64,000 bases of DNA. Origin: an uncultured Isosphaeraceae bacterium (GTDB lineage: Bacteria > Planctomycetota > Planctomycetia > Isosphaerales > Isosphaeraceae). Position numbers and translations under genes: made by a program. The notes under the pieces are model-generated. The model was not told the origin of the DNA and did no database searches. It saw only the letters and a program-made list of their open reading frames with translations. The DNA lies in assembly GCA_945957605.1 (NCBI GenBank), contig CAMFLR010000006.1:1-64000 (forward strand). Reading direction: 5' to 3'. Positions within the stretch are counted from its first letter, which is position 1; every line of letters starts with the position of its first letter. Below, one piece after another: positions 1-6,367 of the stretch.

Positions 1-27
1 ACAGGAATCCCGGACAATATTGGGTAC

Positions 28-68
28 GCCACCAGTGTGCCCTAAGTGACGTCAAGCACACTGGTGGC
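28..68. repeat. 13-bp perfect inverted repeat (hairpin)
   Basis: GCCACCAGTGTGC at 28-40 is exactly complementary to GCACACTGGTGGC at 56-68, with a 15-nt loop. There is no T-run on either strand, so it does not look like an intrinsic terminator. It lies about 275 nt downstream of panB, next to the second repeat cluster, and resembles a REP-like intergenic palindrome. Confidence 0.7.
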
Positions 69-171
69 ATCCAGAAAAGGCCGACATAGGCAAGAATACC
101 GCTCACCACCCTGAATTCCTGCATGAGCCATTTTGGTTTTTCGCGGTTGGAAAAACGAAATTGTTAGAACA

Positions 172-287
172 GGGTAGCCCGGACAACTCGTTGTCCGGGT
201 GGCGCAGCCACAAGAGGACGAAGCGACAGAATATGCGATTGCCTCTTGTCGCTCCGCGACCGGGACAACGAGTTGTCCCGGCCACCC
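172..287. repeat. Inverted pair of two-hairpin REP-like elements
   Basis: Two copies of a 47-nt unit, one on plus (172-218) and one on minus (287-241), face each other across about 22 nt and match at 40 of 47 positions. Each unit folds into a long palindrome (arms 178-187/190-199 and 260-269/272-281) followed by a 5-bp, 3-nt-loop hairpin. Differences between the copies are compensatory in both stems: a C-G pair becomes G-C in the long stem and a G-C pair becomes C-G in the short stem. This arrangement is like bacterial BIMEs or small MITEs. No transposase is present in the window. Confidence 0.75.
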
Positions 288-343
288 AACTCCAGATTGC
301 ATCAAACATCAAGTGTGCAATTCTGCTTTTGATTCAATTCATT

Positions 344-1147
344 TCAAGAAAAACTTTCCTGATCATTCGGGAATGTCTGCTCGCGGACATCTTTGAGATA
401 TTCGGATGCCGCAGCCCGAATCGTATCGGCGAGTTCGGCATAACGTCGCACGAATTTGGGCCTGAAGCTTTCGAATAGACCGAGCATGTCGGGCGTGACG
501 AGCACCTGGCCGTCGCAATGAACGCCTGCGCCGATGCCGATCGTCGGAATCGAAATGCTCGCCGTGATTTGCTTCGCCAGATCGGCGGGAACGCATTCGA
601 GAACGATTGCGAAAGCCCCAGACTCGGCGACAGCCTGCGCATCCGCGAGCACCCGAGTTTCGTCGCGTTGAACCTTGAAACCGCCAAGCGCGCGAACCGA
701 TTGTGGTGTCAAGCCGACGTGCCCCATCACGGGGATCCCGCAACTCACGAGACGTTTGATCGTTGGCGCCGTTGTCACTCCGCCTTCGAGTTTCACGGCA
801 TGGCACTGCGTCCCCTTGAGGTACTTGCCAGCCGTTTCGATCGCTTGCTCGGGCGAGACTTGATACGTGAGAAACGGTAGGTCAGCCACGACAAATGCGT
901 TGCGAGCGGCCCGGCTGACCATTTCCGCGTGGTAGAGCATCTGGTCGAGCGTGACTCGCAGGGTCGTGTCCCAGCCCTGAACGACCGTGCCGAGGCTATC
1001 GCCGACGAGCAGGCAATCGGCTCCGGCCTCGTCGAGCAAGCGCGCGGTTGTGTAGTCGTACGCGGTGAGAACGCCGATTTTCCGCCCTTCCGTCTTGCAG
1101 CGTGCGAAGTCGGACAGAGTGAATGGGCGGCGAGTTGGAGTCGTCAT
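344..1147 (-). CDS. panB: 3-methyl-2-oxobutanoate hydroxymethyltransferase
   Basis: PanB transfers a hydroxymethyl group from 5,10-methylene-tetrahydrofolate to 2-oxoisovalerate to give ketopantoate, the first step of pantothenate and CoA synthesis in the cytoplasm. The 267-residue length is normal for the family. Visible hallmarks are LTAYDYTTARLLDEAG (27-42), VGDSLG with the metal-binding Asp50, AVKLEGG (117-123), the catalytic-type Glu184 in VLECVP, and CDGQVLVTPDMLGL near 211-224. It starts 11 nt after the stop of the upstream GT39 gene, so the two are probably co-transcribed although their functions are unrelated. No panC or panD homolog is adjacent. Confidence 0.96.
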   Translation of the reverse strand: MTTPTRRPFTLSDFARCKTEGRKIGVLTAYDYTTARLLDEAGADCLLVGDSLGTVVQGWDTTLRVTLDQMLYHAEMVSRAARNAFVVADLPFLTYQVSPEQAIETAGKYLKGTQCHAVKLEGGVTTAPTIKRLVSCGIPVMGHVGLTPQSVRALGGFKVQRDETRVLADAQAVAESGAFAIVLECVPADLAKQITASISIPTIGIGAGVHCDGQVLVTPDMLGLFESFRPKFVRRYAELADTIRAAASEYLKDVREQTFPNDQESFS

Positions 1148-1158
1148 GAAGTGGGTCG

Positions 1159-2694
1159 CTACCGGTCGAGTTTGGGCAGGCCAATCAGCACAAAACGGCC
1201 GCCGTGATCGTCGTAAATCCAGATTCCAGGAATTTCCCTGATTCGATCGTGTAATCGACGCCGCGCGTTGTCGCTGGGTTCGGGGCGGACGTCGGCGAAG
1301 ATCATGTCTTCGTGCCGCCGGCGATAGAACTGCACGAGTGCGAAGGGATCGGTCTCAACAAACCGTGTTTCCGGCCGCCACTCATTCGCCGCTCTAACCA
1401 CGGCCGACGGCTCATATTCTAGGCGACAGCCCCGCCGATCGCCCAGATAGATGATCGCCTCGGGTCCAATGACGACGCGGTTCGGCGGCGTCTCCTCGAT
1501 GATCGCCTCGCCAAGCTCCTGCGCGTTTTGCCACTCCGGTGGCGTTTTCCAGGTCGCACGCGTTTGCCAGATTCCCAGCAGAACTAGCGCTACGAGCGAT
1601 GCAATCGCCAGGCCTCGCGACCGTTGGGAGATCCAGTCGAGACCGACGCCGCTCCAGGCTGCCGCAGGCGGAGCCAGAATGAGCCAGTAATAGTCATGGT
1701 GGAGTTTGCCGAAGAGAAGGACGAGCGTGAACGCTGCCGCGCCGATCCAGACCTTCCAAAGCAGATCGACCTGCTTCCAGCCCAGTAATCCCAGGCCGAT
1801 CAGAATCCCGCCGATCGGCGTGAAGGCGCGATAGGCGAGATCTTTGGCGACATTCAAGTACCGATGCGGTTCGAAGAAAACGTGAAGGCCCAAAGCCGAC
1901 GCCCAGCGCGCTGCATTATCACTCGATGCAGCCGACGCATCGACCTGCGCCTGTGACGCTGCGTAGAGATACCAGGCAACCACCGGAATAATGATCGCGG
2001 TACTAGCGACGATCGATCGCACCGAACGCGTCGGACGCAACACGATCATCAGCGGGACGACAATGATTGCCCAGTAAACTTTCTGCGCCACTGCAATCGC
2101 GAGCAGCGACCCGCCAAAGATTCGTTGAATCCGCCCTTCGCCATCCCAGAGCGCGAGGCCAAGAACCGCCAAGCTCATGGTCATCACGTCGGGCTGAAAC
2201 GCACGGCCATAGCGAATCAGTACGGGAAAGCTTGCAAATATCAGTGCAGACGCGATTGCGGATGTTCCCTCGCTCCGACGTCGCACGAGCCGATAAAGGC
2301 CGCACACCGCAAGACCCGCGAAAACAGCGGAAATCGCCCGTCCCGCAGGCTCCAGCGGCGCATGAATCAACCGGCTTATCCAGGCGACAATCTGGGCATA
2401 AATCGGCGGTTCGACAAGGAACTTGTTGGGAAAAGGTCCGGTGTCGAGTTCGGGTGAAAGGAAGCCCGATCCGCGCGCGAGATTGCGAGCAACCATCGCA
2501 GTTGGGATCTGTCGACCGACATAATTCTCGACGATCGGTTGGTCGAGTTTCTGCACGCGCCAGAAGATCGCCCACAACACGAGCAAACAAACGACCGCGC
2601 GTTCCTTGCGATCTGGCTGACTCAACCCAGCGCTCCTGGGATTGGCGAAAAACTCCGTCTCGCGATCGTACGAAGCGACCGCGTGCTGAGTCAA
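1159..2694 (-). CDS. GT39/ArnT-like membrane glycosyltransferase
   Basis: A 511-residue polytopic protein with about ten hydrophobic segments and a C-terminal soluble part. The first extracytoplasmic loop (PIVENYVGRQ, then ARNLARG) fits the GT39/PMT/ArnT fold, in which an acidic residue in this loop acts in catalysis with polyprenyl-phosphate sugars. The likely role is transfer of a lipid-linked sugar to an envelope acceptor; the substrate cannot be read. The longest frame starts with TTG at 2694, with an in-frame TAA five codons upstream. A TTG at 2625 has a better Shine-Dalgarno (AGGAG at 2633-2637, 7-nt spacing) and may be the true start. A hairpin with a T-run lies just upstream on the same strand. 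Confidence 0.8.
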   Translation of the reverse strand: MTQHAVASYDRETEFFANPRSAGLSQPDRKERAVVCLLVLWAIFWRVQKLDQPIVENYVGRQIPTAMVARNLARGSGFLSPELDTGPFPNKFLVEPPIYAQIVAWISRLIHAPLEPAGRAISAVFAGLAVCGLYRLVRRRSEGTSAIASALIFASFPVLIRYGRAFQPDVMTMSLAVLGLALWDGEGRIQRIFGGSLLAIAVAQKVYWAIIVVPLMIVLRPTRSVRSIVASTAIIIPVVAWYLYAASQAQVDASAASSDNAARWASALGLHVFFEPHRYLNVAKDLAYRAFTPIGGILIGLGLLGWKQVDLLWKVWIGAAAFTLVLLFGKLHHDYYWLILAPPAAAWSGVGLDWISQRSRGLAIASLVALVLLGIWQTRATWKTPPEWQNAQELGEAIIEETPPNRVVIGPEAIIYLGDRRGCRLEYEPSAVVRAANEWRPETRFVETDPFALVQFYRRRHEDMIFADVRPEPSDNARRRLHDRIREIPGIWIYDDHGGRFVLIGLPKLDR

Positions 2695-2722
2695 TCCAAC
2701 CCGGGATTAGGCTGAGCGCATG

Positions 2723-2756
2723 AAAAAAGCTCGACGCGCCCTCTCACGCGTCGAGC
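2723..2756 (-). terminator. Rho-independent hairpin upstream of GT39 gene
   Basis: GCTCGACGCG (2729-2738) and CGCGTCGAGC (2747-2756) form a perfect 10-bp stem with an 8-nt loop. On the minus strand it is followed by six Ts (2728-2723). It lies 29 nt before the TTG at 2694, and no minus-strand gene lies between it and the aldo/keto reductase. It therefore either stops antisense or non-coding transcription, or acts as a leader attenuator for the GT39-panB transcript. Confidence 0.75.
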
Positions 2757-3273
2757 CCGAGTTGATCGTCTGCCGAAACATCCGATCCTCTCTCATGAAT
2801 TAGCGTCAAATCCCAAATCCTGGCCCGGGAGATTCTAAGAATTACGTGCGTGTATGACGTCAGTCACGCTCACTGCCAACTTTGCGGCAAAAACTGCCGA
2901 TTCGTAACACTTTCTTGCAAAACAGGATACGTCTACAACACTCGAAAACACGACGTGGCCGAGAGTCATAAAGCGTTGATCTGTCGCCGAGAAGCGATCG
3001 TGCATACTGATGATCGAATGGAAAAGCACCCACTCGATTTAACAATCGCGAAAGCGTGTGTCCCGCCGCGCCGGAGTGGACGTAGAGTGATCGGACACCT
3101 GATGGGTGTGCGACATTTCTTTTGCGAGCGCGCAATTGCGAGAAATCGTTTGCATTTCCTGCTGGGCGCGATCAGGATTGCGGTAGTAAGTCCCTTCTCG
3201 ATCTTCCTTTCCCTAGCGCGGCACGCTTTCGCTCGAGAGCCGCTCGACCGCGCGCAGATGCGGGAGAAGGTTC
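2757..3273. other. Gene-free 517-bp region upstream of the CBS gene
   Basis: Open frames here on both strands are short, lack Shine-Dalgarno sequences and do not look like conserved proteins. One runs into the CBS gene in another frame. The region is locally richer in A+T (about 2880-3060) than its surroundings. It probably holds the CBS promoter and possibly a minus-strand non-coding transcript ending at the hairpin at 2723-2756. A TGACGTCA palindrome lies at 2853-2860. Confidence 0.5.
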
Positions 3274-3708
3274 ATGCTAGTACGCGAGGTGCTCAAGAAC
3301 AAAGGCGGACGCGTCGTTTCGATTGGTCCCGAAGCCACCATTTCCGAGGCGATCGCCCGGCTCGTCCAGCACAACATTGGTTCGCTCCCCGTAGTCGACG
3401 AGCACGGCAGTCTCGTCGGCGTCGTGAGCGAACGCGACATGCTTCGTCACATGCACAATCGCGGCGAGGTGTTTTCACGCCACCGCGTGGACGAGGTGAT
3501 GACGTCTCACCCAATTACCTGTGCGCCCGAGGACGACGTCGAAGTAGTGATGGGGCACATGAGCAGCCGGCGCATCGCCAAGGTGCCCGTGCTTGAAGAA
3601 GGGCGGCTGGTCGGCATCGTTTCGGTGGGCGACGTCATCAAGGTGATGTACGAGCGCGTTTCCGCCGAGAATTCGCACCTCATGAGTTACCTTTACGGCC
3701 AGACCTGA
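3274..3708 (+). CDS. Two-CBS-domain protein
   Basis: A 144-residue protein made almost wholly of a Bateman pair of CBS domains (about 8-60 and 73-130). The repeated core SLPVVDEHGSLVGVVSERD in the first is matched by KVPVLEEGRLVGIVSVGD in the second. Such stand-alone pairs bind adenine nucleotides such as AMP, ATP or NADH and act as energy or redox sensors; they have no catalytic site. The ATG has GGGAGAAGG upstream at a suitable distance. It is transcribed alone, convergent with the aldo/keto reductase 33 nt away. Its regulatory partner cannot be inferred from the neighbours. Confidence 0.9.
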   Translation: MLVREVLKNKGGRVVSIGPEATISEAIARLVQHNIGSLPVVDEHGSLVGVVSERDMLRHMHNRGEVFSRHRVDEVMTSHPITCAPEDDVEVVMGHMSSRRIAKVPVLEEGRLVGIVSVGDVIKVMYERVSAENSHLMSYLYGQT

Positions 3709-3741
3709 GCCGAATCTGCAGCCCAGGCCCGGCCGATTGAA

Positions 3742-4713
3742 TCATTGCGACCAGTCGGTCGGCCGGCGGTCCCAGCGATGGGTTTTCAGTTCGGCCATGA
3801 GCGCGGGGGCAAGGCGCTTGCCGTCGCTCGTGGCGATATTCGCCTCGACATTCTTGAGCTTGCGCATGCCGGGGATGATCGTCGACACCCGCGTGTCTTC
3901 GAGAATCCACCGCAGTGCCAACTCAGGCATCTTCATCTCCGCGGGAACAACCGGCCGAAGCTTCTCGGCGCGGTCGACGCTCGCGTTCAAATTGGCCGGA
4001 ACGAAGTACGTGTTCCGCCAGTCGCCCGCGTCCCAGGTTGAATCCTTCGTCAGCGTGCCCGTGAGCGTTCCTTCATCGAACGGCACTCGCGCAATGACTG
4101 CAACATTTCGCTCCTGACAAAGCGGGAACAACACGTCTTCAGGTGCTTGATCGAAGATGTTGTAGATCACCTGAACCGCGTCGACAAGACCCGTCTTGAT
4201 CGACTCGACAACGTTTTCAGGCTCCCAGCGATTCACGCTGATGCCGATGGCGTTGATGACCCCTTCGGCCTTAAGGTCTTCCATCGCGCGTTGCCAGCGC
4301 TCGTCCGTCGCCCACGCATCTTCCCAGACGTGAAATTGAAGCAAGTCGATCTGATCGAGCCCCAGGTTCGTCAGCGATTTGTGCGCGTATTCCTTGATGT
4401 GTTCGGGCGGGAAGCAATCGTCGAGCGTATAACCCCGCTTCGAAGGCCACTTGAAATTCTTGGGCGGAAGCTTGGTCGCGACGTAGAGCTTCTTGCCGGA
4501 ATTCGCCTTCACGAGCTTGCCGAGCAATCCTTCGCTGTGCCCTGCGCCGTAGCCCCAGGCGGTGTCGAAGAAGTTGCAGCCGAGATCGACGGAGCGCTGG
4601 AGCGACGCGAGTGATTCGGCGTCGTCCGAGCCTTTCCACCCCGCCATTCCCCACATTCCGTAGCCGATCTCGCTGACCGACCATCCCGTGCGCCCAAAGG
4701 TGCGGTTATGCAT
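3742..4713 (-). CDS. Aldo/keto reductase
   Basis: A 323-residue cytoplasmic TIM-barrel oxidoreductase expected to reduce aldehydes or ketones with NADPH. The catalytic tetrad is complete: Asp50 and Tyr55 in FFDTAWGYG, Lys81 in YVATKLPP and His128 in LLQFHVW. The C-terminal NADPH-binding region with the VSTIIPGMRKLKNVEAN segment is intact. It resembles the Tas/YajO-like group rather than sugar-alcohol dehydrogenases. The ATG at 4713 is the only good start. It is separated from the preceding minus operon by the terminator at 4742-4778, so it should have its own promoter. The physiological substrate is unknown. Confidence 0.93.
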   Translation of the reverse strand: MHNRTFGRTGWSVSEIGYGMWGMAGWKGSDDAESLASLQRSVDLGCNFFDTAWGYGAGHSEGLLGKLVKANSGKKLYVATKLPPKNFKWPSKRGYTLDDCFPPEHIKEYAHKSLTNLGLDQIDLLQFHVWEDAWATDERWQRAMEDLKAEGVINAIGISVNRWEPENVVESIKTGLVDAVQVIYNIFDQAPEDVLFPLCQERNVAVIARVPFDEGTLTGTLTKDSTWDAGDWRNTYFVPANLNASVDRAEKLRPVVPAEMKMPELALRWILEDTRVSTIIPGMRKLKNVEANIATSDGKRLAPALMAELKTHRWDRRPTDWSQ

Positions 4714-4741
4714 TGGATTCGCTTCCTGGAGCGGAAAAGAG

Positions 4742-4778
4742 ACGACCCGGAGACGTCGATCGACGCGCTCCGGGTCGT
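4742..4778 (-). terminator. Terminator of the MoxR operon
   Basis: ACGACCCGGAG (4742-4752) pairs perfectly with CTCCGGGTCGT (4768-4778): an 11-bp stem and a 15-nt loop. On the minus strand it is followed by CTCTTTTCC, a weak T-tract. It begins 29 nt after the stop codon at 4808 and fits termination of the five-gene operon read from 12824. Confidence 0.7.
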
Positions 4779-4807
4779 TGCATTGGCTCGATCAATCGGG
4801 CCCGAGT

Positions 4808-6325
4808 TTACTTGGTCGCTGGTGCCGCTTCAACGGCCTTCGCACCAGACTCATCCGATTTGGCCGATGCGCCGCCTTCGGGGCGAATCAGCTCGAAGTA
4901 CTTGCGAATCGCCTGGCGGTGGCCGAGGGGAATCGGCTCGCTGTCGAGCACTGATTCCGACATCTTCTTGTACTTCTGGTAGTTTTCCTTATAACCCCGC
5001 GCGGAGTTTTGCTTCCCTTCAGGGGAGTGAGTCGTCTCCATTTCGGAGGCACCTTCACCCTCGATGCCTGTGATTTCCTTCACATCGCGCTTGGCCTGAA
5101 GCTTCGTCTTGTCACCCAGGACGTTGCCGCTGGTCCCAAGACCCCAACTCGTCGACGGCGAGGTCGACTTTTCGGGCTTCTTACCCCGCATCGCGAATTC
5201 GGAATTGCACTCGCCCTTGCACTCGCTCAGCGATTCCACTTCGCCGTCAAGGATTTGCTTGATCTTCTTGCGTTTGCTGTGCGACTTGGAAATGCCCGCA
5301 AGTTCACGGGTCGCCTTCTTGAACTTCGCCTTGTTGTTCGACTTCACGCCCTCGGCCATTTCACCAGTGGCACCTGAAAGCTGGCCGAGTCCAACGTCGC
5401 CCATCGACTTGGCGAGATCCTTGAGCTTCTCTTCGAGCGACTTCGATTCCTTCTTGTCAACCGGCGGATCTTCGAGCTTCTCGAGTTCCTTCGCGGCCTG
5501 ATCGAACTTGCCGTCCTGAAGCGCCTGACCGGCTGCTTCAGTCGGATTCGTCGACATCAACGCCGCACCCAGCGACTGCATCTGAGCGTCGACCAGCCCA
5601 ACATTGAACTGGGCCTGCTTCTGAGCAATCGCCGCCTGCATTTCTGAAAGCTTGGCGAGCGCTTCCTTCACATCGACGCCGGGTGTCTTGAGTTCCTCAA
5701 CCTTCGCCTCGAGCTGCTTGGCCAGGTCTTCGAGTTCTTTATCTTCGTTTTCCCGCGCGAATTTGGCGAGTTCCTTGAAGTCATCGGCCTTCTTTTCGGC
5801 GATCGCCAGGATGCCCGGAAGCGATTCCTTGGGCGCGGCCTGAAGCTTCTTGGCACCCAACTGCGGCAAGCAGAAGAGCGTAAGCGCACCGACGAACAGG
5901 GCCAACGCATAAGGCAGAGTTTTGGGCATGCGGAACGGCACAACGTCGCGTGCGCTCACCTTCAAGAGGTGATTCTCGGCATCGCGAAGCTGAAGTTCGT
6001 GCAATGTATCGCTATTGGGCAGCTCGACGAATGCGAGCGCGGTAAGCGACCGATCTTTCAAACCATAATGAGCGTCGACGGCTCGTGCAGCCGACCGCCA
6101 GCCCCAACCCGTTACTGCGCCGACAATAAGGCCAAGAATCGGGCCGCCGAGCATAAGCCCGGCCGCGGCCAGCGGCGAGACGTCGCGGCCGATAAGCCGG
6201 ATGATTCCGAGATAAACCCCGACAACCGACGCGAGCAAGCAGCCGATCAACATCGACCGCAACATCAGCATCACACGTTGACGACGCGCCACGGGGCGCA
6301 GCTCTCGATAAATCCGTTCCGGCAT
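4808..6325 (-). CDS. Coiled-coil membrane protein, last gene of MoxR operon
   Basis: A 505-residue protein with hydrophobic segments at about 20-42, 52-75 and 137-156. A long, charged, Lys/Glu/Ala-rich helical region follows (about 165-370) that should form coiled coils, then a low-complexity Ser/Gly/Lys tail. The layout recalls the DUF4175-like proteins seen with MoxR/VWA genes in other bacteria, but this is an inference from architecture only. A small Cys pair (CKGEC, about 380) may bind metal. It starts 42 nt after the VWA gene stop and closes the operon. A role as an envelope scaffold or partner of the VWA proteins is plausible; no catalytic motif was found. Confidence 0.75.
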   Translation of the reverse strand: MPERIYRELRPVARRQRVMLMLRSMLIGCLLASVVGVYLGIIRLIGRDVSPLAAAGLMLGGPILGLIVGAVTGWGWRSAARAVDAHYGLKDRSLTALAFVELPNSDTLHELQLRDAENHLLKVSARDVVPFRMPKTLPYALALFVGALTLFCLPQLGAKKLQAAPKESLPGILAIAEKKADDFKELAKFARENEDKELEDLAKQLEAKVEELKTPGVDVKEALAKLSEMQAAIAQKQAQFNVGLVDAQMQSLGAALMSTNPTEAAGQALQDGKFDQAAKELEKLEDPPVDKKESKSLEEKLKDLAKSMGDVGLGQLSGATGEMAEGVKSNNKAKFKKATRELAGISKSHSKRKKIKQILDGEVESLSECKGECNSEFAMRGKKPEKSTSPSTSWGLGTSGNVLGDKTKLQAKRDVKEITGIEGEGASEMETTHSPEGKQNSARGYKENYQKYKKMSESVLDSEPIPLGHRQAIRKYFELIRPEGGASAKSDESGAKAVEAAPATK

Positions 6326-6367
6326 GACCCGACTCCCATCGAAGAAGAATCGACGCGAGGGTACTTG

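Noticed and set aside
2853-2860. TGACGTCA palindrome, also seen at 48-55
   Set aside because: An 8-bp palindrome occurring twice in 64 kb is close to chance; no functional claim is justified.
2850-3596. Long plus frame with Cys-rich start upstream of and across the CBS gene
   Set aside because: It has a GTG start without Shine-Dalgarno, an Arg-rich out-of-frame tail inside the CBS gene and no protein-like conservation; the CBS gene is far better supported.
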